A stretch of 64,000 bases of DNA from Caballeronia catudaia (lineage in GTDB: Bacteria > Pseudomonadota > Gammaproteobacteria > Burkholderiales > Burkholderiaceae), in assembly GCF_001544755.2 (NCBI RefSeq), contig NZ_FCOF02000012.1, forward strand, positions 62,001 to 126,000, given 5' to 3'. Numbering within the stretch: the stretch's first letter is position 1; each line of letters opens with the position of its first letter. This document shows, piece by piece, positions 1-8,033 of this stretch. Under the pieces are notes generated by a model. It saw only the letters and a list, made by a program, of their open reading frames with translations, was not told the DNA's origin and searched no databases. A program made the translations under genes and the position numbers.

Positions 1-436
1 GCGCCTGGATCTGCCCGACGAAGAGGTTGTAGACCACGGTCGGCGGTCCGGCCTCGGGAATGCCGAGGCCGCGTTGCCGCGTCGCCTGCGCGCCCGCATC
101 GATCGACGGCAAAAGCGACGAGCCGACTTGCGCGCGCAATTGCTCGCGTGCGGCGACGAGGCTCTTGTCCGCGGCGGCGAGATTGGGACTGGCGCGCAAG
201 CCTTCATCGACGAGCGCATTCAGCGTATCCGACCGATACTGCTTCCACCATTCGGGCACGGGTTTCGCGCCCACGTCGAAACGTTGTGACGCGCCTTCGG
301 CCGTGACGCTCGCTTCCGCTTGCGGCGTTACGCCGTAATGCGCGGGCTGCGGCATCGCGGGCGGCTTGCCATCGGGGCCGAGGGCGCATGCATTCAAAGC
401 CATGCAAGCCAAAGTCATCAATAACCGGCGATTCAT
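1..436 (-). CDS. RND efflux outer-membrane factor lipoprotein, 5' part only
   Basis: This is the N-terminal part of a TolC/OprM/NodT-family outer-membrane channel; the rest lies beyond the window edge. The protein starts with a basic and hydrophobic leader followed by a lipobox (LNAC, lipidated Cys at residue 17). The WWKQYRS segment near residue 55 and the LVAAREQLRAQ stretch are typical of OMF alpha-barrel starts. Its ATG overlaps the stop of the upstream pump gene (ATGA at 433-436), so it is the third gene of an adaptor-pump-channel operon. Family assignment is firm; substrate is unknown. Confidence 0.9.
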   Translation of the reverse strand, partial: MNRRLLMTLACMALNACALGPDGKPPAMPQPAHYGVTPQAEASVTAEGASQRFDVGAKPVPEWWKQYRSDTLNALVDEGLRASPNLAAADKSLVAAREQLRAQVGSSLLPSIDAGAQATRQRGLGIPEAGPPTVVYNLFVGQIQA

Positions 437-3400
437 GACTGCGCTCCTTCGCGCTCGTCGAGCTTGACGCGGAACCATGCGGCATAGAGCGCGGGCAGAT
501 AGAAGAGGGTGAGCACGGTCGCGCTCGTGATGCCGCCCATGAGCGCGGTCGCCATCGGGCCGAAGAAGTTGCTGCGCAGAAGCGGAATGAGCGCGAGCAC
601 GGCGGCGGCTGCCGTCAGCGTAATCGGCCTGAAACGCCGCACCGTCGCGCCGATGATCGCATCGAGACGCTTCTGCCCCGAGGCGATGTCCTGTTCGATC
701 TGGTCGACGAGAATCACCGAGTTGCGCATGATGATGCCGAACATCGCGATCACGCCGAGCATCGCGACGAAGCCGAACGGCTTGCCGAACGCGAGCAGCG
801 TTATCACGACGCCGATCAAGCCGAGCGGCGCGGTGAGCACGACCATCATGACGCGCGAAAAGCTCTGCAACTGGATCATCAAAAGCGTGAGCACGACGAT
901 CACCATCACCGGAATCTGCGCGTTGATCGACGCCTGGCCCTTGCCGCTTTCCTCCACCGGCCCGCCCACTTCCACGCGATAGCCCACCGGCAGCGCGCGG
1001 CGAATCTCGTCGAGCTTCTTGTCGATGGCATGCGTCACGTCGATGCCTTGCGCATCGCCTTTCACATCGGATTGCACGGTGATGGTCGGTTGACGGTCGC
1101 GTTCCCAGATCACGCCGTATTCGAGCGTATCGACGACGCGTCCGAGCGCGCTCAACGGCACGGGGCCATGCGGCGTCGGCATCGCGAGCGTGGCGAGGCG
1201 CGCGGGATCGACGCGTTCGGCGCGCGGCGCACGCAGATCGACGCTGATCAGCTTGTCGCGCTCGCGATACTGCGTGACCGTCGTGCCGGAGAGCGTCATC
1301 GCGAGAAAGCTCGATACGTCCTGCGACGTGACGCCCGCATCGCGCGCCTTCTGCTGATCGATCTCGAAGCGCTCCGAGCGCTCCGAAGGCTCGTCCCAGT
1401 CGAACTGCACGTTGGTTGTGCGCGAGTCCGCGCGCATGTCCGCCGCCACCTGCTCGGCGATGTGACGCACCGTGCCGATCTCGTCACCGCTCACGCGGAA
1501 CTGCACCGGATAGCCGACGGGCGGCCCGTTCTCCAGCCTTGATAGCCGCGTGCGCACGGCGGGAAAGCGCTCGCGCAGCATCGGTTCGAGCCAGCGCGCG
1601 AGCGCTTCGCGCGCTTCGACCGACTTCGCGGTGACGACGAACTGCGCGAAGTTCGGCGTCGGCAATTGCTGATCGAGCGGCAGATAAAAGCGCGGCGCGC
1701 CGGTGCCGACGAAGCTCACCACGTGATCGATTTCATCGCGGCCTTTGAGCGCTTCTTCGAGGCGCTTCGCTTCGCGCAAGGTCGCATCGAACGATGCGCC
1801 TTCCTGCAGACGCACGTCGATGAGCAGCTCGGGCCGGTCCGAGCTCGGGAAGAATTGCTGCGGCACGAGCGAGAAGCCGGCCATCGCGATGACGAACAGG
1901 ATGACCGTGATCGCGAGCACGACGAAGCGCCGCTTCACGCACCAGCCGACCCATTTGCGTAGGCGTTCGTAGAATTTCGTGTCGTAGATGTCGTGCTCGT
2001 GATCGTCGGGCAGATGCGCTTCTTTCTTGCGTTCGGGAAGCAGCTTGTAGCCGAGCAGCGGAATCAGCACGACGGCCGCGAGCCACGACGCGATCAACGC
2101 GATCGCCGAGACTTCGAAGATCGAGCGCGTGTATTCGCCGGTGCTTGATTTCGCGAGCGCGATCGGCAAAAAGCCCGCGACGGTGACGAGCGTGCCGGTG
2201 AGCATCGGGAACGCGGTGCTCGTGTACGCGAACGCGGCGGCGCGCGTGCGGTTCCAGCCTTGCTCCAGTTTCACGGCCATCATTTCGACGGCGATGATCG
2301 CATCGTCGACGAGCAGGCCCAACGCGAGAATCAGCGTGCCGAGCGAGACTTTATGCAGGCCGATATCGAACAGATACATGAAGAGCGCGGTGACGGCGAG
2401 CACGATCGGAATCGAGATCACGACCACCATCCCCGTGCGTACGCCGAGCGACACGAGGCTCACGATCAGCACGATCACGACGGCTTCGGCGACCGCTTCG
2501 AGAAAGTCATCGACGGACTGCGAGACCGCGTGCGGCATGCTCGCCACTTCGGTCAGCGTCAGGCCCGCGGGCAACTGTGCGCGCAACTTCGTCATCTGCT
2601 CATCGAGCGCTTTGCCCAGACGCACGACGTCCTCGCCCGGCTGCATCGTGACGCCGATGCCGAGCACGGGCGTGCCTGCCGAGCGCATCTGCGTGGCGGT
2701 CGGATCGATGTAACCGCGCTTGATCGTCGCGATGTCGCCGAGACGGAACGAGCGCCCGTTCACGTTGATGAGCGTATCGGCGAGCGCATCCACGCTTTTG
2801 AACTGCCCGCTCGGGCGCACGAACACGCGGTCGTTGGGCGTCGTCAGCACGCCTGCCGGCGAGACGGCGTTCTGTCCGTCGATGGCCTGCGCGATCTGCT
2901 GCGGCGATATGTTCAGCCGCGTCAATGTCGTGTTCGCGATCTCGACGTAGATGCGCTCTTCCTGATCGCCGAAATAATCCACCTTGCCGACGCCCGGCAC
3001 GCGCAGAAGCACGGTGCGCAGGGAATCGGCGTAATCGTGCAGTTGCACGGGCGAGAAGCCGTCGCCTTCGAGCGCGTAGATGTTGGTGTAGACGTCGCCG
3101 AATTCGTCGTTGAAGAACGGGCCCTGCACGCCGGGCGGCAAGGTGGCTGCAATATCGCCGACTTTCTTGCGGATCTGATACCACTCCTCGGGCACATCCT
3201 TCGCGGGCGCGGAGTCCTTCATCTGAAAGAACAGCAGCGACTCGCCGGGGCGCGAATAGCTGCGGATGAAATCCGTGTACGGCGTTTCCTGCAGCTTGCG
3301 CGCGATGCGGTCGGTCACTTCCTCTTGCACCTGACGCGCGGTCGCGCCGGGCCAGAAGGTGCGGATGACCATGACGCGGAACGTGAAGGGCGGATCTTCC

Positions 3401-3570
3401 GATTGCGCGAGCCGCGTGTAGGAGAGGATGCCGAAGATCGTCGACATCGCGATGAGAAACACGACGAGCGCGCGATGCCGCAGCGCCCACGCAGAGAGAT
3501 TGAAGCGGCCTTCTTCGTGGCGATGCGCGTCGTCGTCGCGGCTTTCGCTGGTATCGCTGGCATCGCTCAT
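433..3570 (-). CDS. RND (HAE1/AcrB-type) multidrug efflux pump permease
   Basis: Inner-membrane proton/drug antiporter of about 1045 residues, the normal family length. An N-terminal membrane segment follows about 20 hydrophilic residues. The periplasmic porter domain carries the usual motifs (FFNDEFGDVY, VPGVGKVDYFGDQEER). The TM4 proton relay is intact as LGLLVDDAIIAVEM with the paired Asp, and the second half repeats the architecture, including a FGIIMRNSVILVDQI segment. The start at 3570 was chosen because its ATG overlaps the adaptor stop (ATGA); longer upstream reading would run far into the adaptor gene. By composition it resembles the TriC/MexK-like branch more than AcrB, but that is an inference by eye. 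Confidence 0.95.
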   Translation of the reverse strand: MSDASDTSESRDDDAHRHEEGRFNLSAWALRHRALVVFLIAMSTIFGILSYTRLAQSEDPPFTFRVMVIRTFWPGATARQVQEEVTDRIARKLQETPYTDFIRSYSRPGESLLFFQMKDSAPAKDVPEEWYQIRKKVGDIAATLPPGVQGPFFNDEFGDVYTNIYALEGDGFSPVQLHDYADSLRTVLLRVPGVGKVDYFGDQEERIYVEIANTTLTRLNISPQQIAQAIDGQNAVSPAGVLTTPNDRVFVRPSGQFKSVDALADTLINVNGRSFRLGDIATIKRGYIDPTATQMRSAGTPVLGIGVTMQPGEDVVRLGKALDEQMTKLRAQLPAGLTLTEVASMPHAVSQSVDDFLEAVAEAVVIVLIVSLVSLGVRTGMVVVISIPIVLAVTALFMYLFDIGLHKVSLGTLILALGLLVDDAIIAVEMMAVKLEQGWNRTRAAAFAYTSTAFPMLTGTLVTVAGFLPIALAKSSTGEYTRSIFEVSAIALIASWLAAVVLIPLLGYKLLPERKKEAHLPDDHEHDIYDTKFYERLRKWVGWCVKRRFVVLAITVILFVIAMAGFSLVPQQFFPSSDRPELLIDVRLQEGASFDATLREAKRLEEALKGRDEIDHVVSFVGTGAPRFYLPLDQQLPTPNFAQFVVTAKSVEAREALARWLEPMLRERFPAVRTRLSRLENGPPVGYPVQFRVSGDEIGTVRHIAEQVAADMRADSRTTNVQFDWDEPSERSERFEIDQQKARDAGVTSQDVSSFLAMTLSGTTVTQYRERDKLISVDLRAPRAERVDPARLATLAMPTPHGPVPLSALGRVVDTLEYGVIWERDRQPTITVQSDVKGDAQGIDVTHAIDKKLDEIRRALPVGYRVEVGGPVEESGKGQASINAQIPVMVIVVLTLLMIQLQSFSRVMMVVLTAPLGLIGVVITLLAFGKPFGFVAMLGVIAMFGIIMRNSVILVDQIEQDIASGQKRLDAIIGATVRRFRPITLTAAAAVLALIPLLRSNFFGPMATALMGGITSATVLTLFYLPALYAAWFRVKLDEREGAQS

Positions 3571-4688
3571 GACGCGAAGTCCTCGGGATGCAAGGGCGCG
3601 ACGACGCGCACCTTCTCGCCAGCGGAAACGGTATGCACGCCTTGCCACACGATGCGATCGCCCGCCGCGATGCCGCGCGCGATCGTCACGGTGCGCTCGC
3701 CATAGCGCGCGACGTCGACGCGCCGCAGTTCGAGCGCATCGCCGGGTTGCTTCACGATCCACACGGCGGGATGGCCGTTGTCGTGAAAGAGCGCAGTCGA
3801 TGGAATCGTGAACGCGCCTTTATCCGCATCCGACGATGCGAATGCGATATCCGCCGTCATGCCTAGACGCACGTCGGGCGCCGGTCCTTCGAGCGTGAGC
3901 TTCGCGCGCCAGGTGCGGCTTTGCGCGTCGGCGGCGGGCGAGAGCTCGCGCACGCGCGCCTTGAAGGTCTTGCCCGGCAAACCGGCGAGCTTCACGATCG
4001 CTTCCTTGCCGACGGCGAACGCGGGCAGTGCGGTTTCGGGCACGTCGCAGATCACGTCGATATCGCCGCTCCAGGCGAGCGTGAAGACGGCTTGCCCTGC
4101 GGTGACGTTCTGGCCCGTATCGGCTTGTTCGGCGGTGATGACGCCCGCGTGATCGGCGGACAGCGTCGCGTAGCGCAACTGATCGGACGACAGTCCCGCC
4201 TGCTGCTGTGCCTGATTGCGCTGCGCGAGCGCGGACGCGTAGGCGTTTTGCGTCTGTTCGAGCTGCGCGGGCGCGATGAGATTTTCGGCGGCCTGCGCGC
4301 GATCGCGATCGAGCTGCTGCTTCGCATACACGAGCTGATGCTCGGCGGCGTCGAGTTGCGCGCGGGCGCTGGCGTTGTTCTTTTCGACATCGGCGGGATC
4401 GAGACGCGCGACCACTTGGCCCGCCTTCACGCTATCGCCGAGCCGCGCGCGCCGCTCGAGAATCTTGCCGTTGATGCGAAACGAGAGCGGCGTTGAATAG
4501 CGTGACTGAATCTGACCGGGCAGGCTCGACGTGCTCGCGTGGCCGTCCGATTGCGCCGCAACCGCGACGACCGGGCGCGGCGCGGGCGCGGGCGCCTCAT
4601 GCCGCTTGCAGGCGAAAAGCGCTGCACAAACGATCGGAATACATGCCGCGCGCGCCACGACCGACGCGGATGAGTGGAAGAGCTTCAC
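3567..4688 (-). CDS. RND efflux periplasmic adaptor (HlyD/MFP family) lipoprotein
   Basis: Membrane-fusion subunit linking the pump to the outer-membrane channel. The predicted product is 373 residues with a lipobox LFAC (Cys 27), a lipoyl-like half motif (FRINGKILERRARLGDSVKAGQVVARLDP), a coiled-coil hairpin (about residues 100-160) and a beta-barrel/membrane-proximal part. I chose a GTG start at 4688 because GAGG sits 5 nt upstream and this start places the signal sequence correctly; an ATG at 4751 would add 21 residues without a ribosome site. First gene of the three-gene efflux operon, read away from the TetR gene. Confidence 0.9.
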   Translation of the reverse strand: MKLFHSSASVVARAACIPIVCAALFACKRHEAPAPAPRPVVAVAAQSDGHASTSSLPGQIQSRYSTPLSFRINGKILERRARLGDSVKAGQVVARLDPADVEKNNASARAQLDAAEHQLVYAKQQLDRDRAQAAENLIAPAQLEQTQNAYASALAQRNQAQQQAGLSSDQLRYATLSADHAGVITAEQADTGQNVTAGQAVFTLAWSGDIDVICDVPETALPAFAVGKEAIVKLAGLPGKTFKARVRELSPAADAQSRTWRAKLTLEGPAPDVRLGMTADIAFASSDADKGAFTIPSTALFHDNGHPAVWIVKQPGDALELRRVDVARYGERTVTIARGIAAGDRIVWQGVHTVSAGEKVRVVAPLHPEDFAS

Positions 4689-4887
4689 AGGAACCTCGGC
4701 GCCCGCAAGGGCATGGTGCGGCACGCCTTCGAAACGAGGCGCGCCGCTCATGGGCGAAGCAAGGGAAAGATGCTCCGGCGGGCAATTTCGAGAAACGAGC
4801 CTGCGCGGGGCAGGTCGGCGAGCGGACCTGAAAACCCCGTCCGGCAAGGGTTTCGACGACCCGGACGTGAATACGAAGTGAATTCTA

Positions 4888-4901
4888 ATACATACTTGTA
4901 T
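4888..4901. promoter_or_regulatory. Candidate TetR operator in the divergent efflux promoter
   Basis: ATACA-TACT-TGTAT is a perfect 5-bp inverted repeat in the 261-bp gap between the adaptor and the TetR gene. It resembles AcrR/TtgR-type operators in base composition (TACATAC-like arms). Position suggests the regulator represses both directions. Not proven; the repeat is short. Confidence 0.45.
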
Positions 4902-4949
4902 CTGAATGCAAAGCCGGATTTGTAAGCCTGGCGGTGCTACACTTCGGGA

Positions 4950-5573
4950 ATGAAACCAGTCCGTCTCACCCGCGAGCAAAGCCGTGATCAGACGCGTCAA
5001 CGTCTGCTCGATGCTGCGCAGGCGGTGTTCACCAAGAAGGGATTCGGCGCGTCGAGCGTCGAAGATGTCGCCGCCGACGCGGGTTATACGCGCGGCGCGT
5101 TCTATTCGAACTTTTCGAGCAAGGCCGAACTTCTACTCGAAGTGCTCAAGCGCGATCACGACACCATCATGGCGCGGCTCTCGACGCTCTTCGAGGACGG
5201 CGAAGCGTCGCGCGCGGACATGGAAGCGCGCGTGTTGCAGTACTACAGCGAGTGCTATCAGAACAACGCGTGCTTTCTGCTGTGGGTCGAAGCGAAGCTG
5301 CACGCGAGCCGCGACGCCACATTCCGCGCGAGCTTCAATGCGCTGATGCGCGAATTGCGGCAAACCACGACCGATTACATCCGCGCATTTTCCGAGCGCG
5401 TGGGCACGCCGCTCACGATGCCCGCCGAACAGATGGCGCTCGGCTTGATCGCGTTGTGCGACGGTGTCCAGTTCTTCTATTCGTCCGACCCGCAATCGGT
5501 GCCCGCGCAGTTCGCCGAAGACGTGCTCGGGCAGTTCTTCCGGCGTGTGGTGCTGAGCGGCGGCGCGGAGTAA
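4950..5573 (+). CDS. TetR/AcrR-family repressor of the efflux operon
   Basis: 207-residue DNA-binding regulator. Residues about 12-60 form the TetR helix-turn-helix (RQRLLDAAQAVFTKKGFG, SSVEDVAADAGYTRGAFYSNF); the rest is an all-helical ligand-binding domain. It is transcribed divergently from the RND operon, the standard arrangement for a local repressor induced by pump substrates. The ATG at 4950 is the only start that keeps the full HTH. Ligand unknown. Confidence 0.92.
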   Translation: MKPVRLTREQSRDQTRQRLLDAAQAVFTKKGFGASSVEDVAADAGYTRGAFYSNFSSKAELLLEVLKRDHDTIMARLSTLFEDGEASRADMEARVLQYYSECYQNNACFLLWVEAKLHASRDATFRASFNALMRELRQTTTDYIRAFSERVGTPLTMPAEQMALGLIALCDGVQFFYSSDPQSVPAQFAEDVLGQFFRRVVLSGGAE

Positions 5574-5583
5574 AGCGGCTTCA

Positions 5584-5599
5584 TCGACTCGCGAGTCGA
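5584..5599. repeat. 16-bp perfect palindrome
   Basis: TCGACTCGCGAGTCGA lies 11 nt after the TetR stop. It could be a short hairpin at the end of that transcript or a protein site; there is no T-run after it, so it is not a canonical terminator. Confidence 0.4.
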
Positions 5600-5682
5600 C
5601 AACGGCTGAATGGCGCGCATGAATTCGATGAGCTAATCTTGGCGCGAGAGCCATAGAAGCCGCTTGCAGCACCTCGAATTCG

Positions 5683-5706
5683 TTCGCGTTTCTCGCGAAA
5701 CGCGAA
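5683..5706 (+). other. Leader hairpin just upstream of the MscS ribosome site
   Basis: TTCGCGTTTC and GAAACGCGAA pair perfectly (10 bp) around a TCGC tetraloop. The hairpin ends 10 nt before the GGAGGGA ribosome site (5717-5723) of the channel gene. It may shape leader stability or translation; the role is inference. Confidence 0.45.
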
Positions 5707-5729
5707 TGACATCCCTGGAGGGAATCTCC

Positions 5730-8033
5730 ATGAGCGCATTCACGCGGCGCATCGACGTGGGGCATGTCCTGACTTACGTTCGCGCGTGGATGATCGCGCT
5801 CGCTGTCTTCACGGGAAGCGCGTCGGCGGCGCCGCTGCCCGCGTCGATGCAGGGCATCATTTCGAACTGGGTGGCCTCGGCGCCGCAGGCGGCTTCCGCG
5901 CCTACGCCCGCGAGCCAGGCCGAAATGGTGCGCTCGCTGAACACGCTGATCGGCACCTTCGACAACGACGCGCAACGCAGCGCGTTCGTCGCGCAATTGA
6001 AAATGCTGCGCGACGCGATGCAGAAGAGCGCGCCGGCCACGCCCGCACCGGCCGGCGGTGATCTGCTCGGCGCGATCGCATCGGGCATTGCATCGGTCGA
6101 AACGAATTTCAGCGAAGGCATCACGCCGCTGCGCTTCTGGAGCGCGCGTTCCAGCGCCGCCGCGAGCGAGCTGCGCGCGATCGGCGCCGATACGAAAGGC
6201 GAATCGATCGGGCGGATCGTTGCAGGCATGAGCGCGACGCTCGCGGGCTGGGGCCTGTGCGCGTTCCTGCTGATCCGTCTCCAGCGACGCCTCTTCGCGC
6301 GCTATGGCCGCGAGGTTTCGCTCGCGCCGAATCCGACCTCGGTCGAACTGCTGTACTTCGCGTTGCGGCAGACCGGACCGTGGGTCGTCGCGTTCATCGC
6401 GGTCTTGCTCTTCGTTCGCGGCATGCCGGATGCGCTCGGCCGCACGCTCGGCCTCGTCATCGCTTACGCGATCGTCGCGGGCTCGATCTTTTCCGCGATC
6501 TGCATGATCGTGTTTTCGATCTTCAGCACCGCGCATCGCCGTGTCGCCGTGCGGCAGTTGCTCGCGCACACGTTCTGGCCGCTCTTTGCGATCGGCGCGT
6601 GCGGCGCGCTCGGCGATGCCACCGCCAACGCCGATGTCACGCGTCAGCTCGGCCCGAATCTCGCGGGCGTCGTGTCGACCTTCGCCACGCTGGCCGCGGC
6701 CCTGCTGAGCGGCTGTTTCGCGCTCGTCTACCGGCGGCCCGTTACGCATCTGATCCGCAATCGGCCGTATGCGCGCCGGCGCGATCATCAGTTCGCGACC
6801 GAAGCGCTCGATATCCTCGCTTCGCTCTGGCATATCCCGATGCTGCTGATCGCGGCGGCGGCGATCGTGGCGATCATCGACGGGCGTGGCGCGGAAGGCG
6901 ACGTGTTGCGGCCTTCGCTGCTCAGCGCGGCGCTGCTCGTCCTGACGCTGTTCGCGTCCGCGCTGCTGATGCATCTGACCCGCCGCCGCGATACGCGTGC
7001 GCAGCGGCGCGCGCCGCATCTCACACGGCTCCTGCGCTTCGGCTGCACGCTGGTCGTGCTGCTGGTCTGGCTCGCGTATCTGCGCTTCGAGCTCGAGCTT
7101 TGGAGCGGGCCGATCGCGCGGCTCATCAGGCACAGCGCGATGACGCCCGGCTTCAGGCACGCGCTCATCGCCGTGGTCGCGACGGTGTTCGGCGCGTGGT
7201 TCATCTGGATACTCATCGACAGCATCGTTCTCGAAGCACTCGGGCCGAACAGTTCGCGCAGCAAGGCGCTGAGTCCCGGCGTGCGCGCCCGCACGATGTT
7301 GCCGCTCGTGCGCAACGGCATCTTCATGACGGTCGCGACGCTCGCGGCCATCGTCGCCTGCGCGACCCTCGGCATCAATCTGACGCCGCTGCTCGCCGGC
7401 GCCGGCGTGATCGGTCTCGCGGTCGGCTTCGGAGCGAAGTCGCTCGTCACCGATCTCATCACGGGGCTATTCATCATCGTCGAGGAGACGATTTCGGTCG
7501 GCGACTGGATCGATATCGACGGTCACGCAGGCACCGTGATGGATCTTACGATCCGCACTGTCCGCTTGCGCGACGGTCAGGGCGCGGTGCACACCATTCC
7601 GTTCTCGCAGATCAAGATCGTGAAGAACCTGTCGCGCGATTTCGCGAATGCCGTATTCGAAATCCGCGTGCCGTTCAGCGCGAAGATGGATGACATCAGC
7701 CGCATGATCGTGGAAGCGGGCGCGGAGCTGATGGCGGACTATCGCTATCGCAATGAAATACTCGGTCCCGTCGAGATCTTCGGGCTCGAACGCTTCGAGA
7801 CGAACTGCGTCGTGGTGAAAGGACAGATCAAGACGCGGCCATTGCAGCAATGGAGCGTGGCGCGCGCGTTCAACGCGAGGCTCAAGCTGAAGATGGACGA
7901 AGCGGGCTTCGAAATGCTGCTGCCGCAGATGCAGCTCCATGCCGCGCCGGCCGGGCGCGGCCAGACGGAGAACCGTCATGCAGCGGATGCCCCGGCGCAG
8001 CCGGAGCTTCGCGTGCTCAAAGAATCGCCCTGA
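5730..8033 (+). CDS. MscS-family mechanosensitive channel with large N-terminal region (YbiO/MscM-like)
   Basis: 767-residue inner-membrane channel. A signal-peptide-like start (cleavage near ASA-AP) is followed by a periplasmic region, multiple membrane spans from about residue 150, and the conserved MscS pore plus beta domain at about 540-720: LAGAGVIGLAVGFGAK pore helix, then LVTDLITGLFIIVE and GDWIDIDGHAGTV. Architecture and length match the YbiO group rather than the small MscS. The start at 5730 has GGAGGGA 6 nt upstream. It ends directly against the stop of the convergent phosphoketolase gene, with no room for a terminator. Confidence 0.9.
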   Translation: MSAFTRRIDVGHVLTYVRAWMIALAVFTGSASAAPLPASMQGIISNWVASAPQAASAPTPASQAEMVRSLNTLIGTFDNDAQRSAFVAQLKMLRDAMQKSAPATPAPAGGDLLGAIASGIASVETNFSEGITPLRFWSARSSAAASELRAIGADTKGESIGRIVAGMSATLAGWGLCAFLLIRLQRRLFARYGREVSLAPNPTSVELLYFALRQTGPWVVAFIAVLLFVRGMPDALGRTLGLVIAYAIVAGSIFSAICMIVFSIFSTAHRRVAVRQLLAHTFWPLFAIGACGALGDATANADVTRQLGPNLAGVVSTFATLAAALLSGCFALVYRRPVTHLIRNRPYARRRDHQFATEALDILASLWHIPMLLIAAAAIVAIIDGRGAEGDVLRPSLLSAALLVLTLFASALLMHLTRRRDTRAQRRAPHLTRLLRFGCTLVVLLVWLAYLRFELELWSGPIARLIRHSAMTPGFRHALIAVVATVFGAWFIWILIDSIVLEALGPNSSRSKALSPGVRARTMLPLVRNGIFMTVATLAAIVACATLGINLTPLLAGAGVIGLAVGFGAKSLVTDLITGLFIIVEETISVGDWIDIDGHAGTVMDLTIRTVRLRDGQGAVHTIPFSQIKIVKNLSRDFANAVFEIRVPFSAKMDDISRMIVEAGAELMADYRYRNEILGPVEIFGLERFETNCVVVKGQIKTRPLQQWSVARAFNARLKLKMDEAGFEMLLPQMQLHAAPAGRGQTENRHAADAPAQPELRVLKESP

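Noticed and set aside
2260..3705. Plus-strand open frame of 481 codons opposite the RND pump
   Set aside because: His/Asp/Arg-rich shadow; the RND reading is unambiguous.
5133..7160. Minus-strand open frame of 675 codons opposite the TetR and MscS genes
   Set aside because: Arg/Glu/Asp-rich shadow of GC-rich coding strands with no domain; both genes on the plus strand are well supported.
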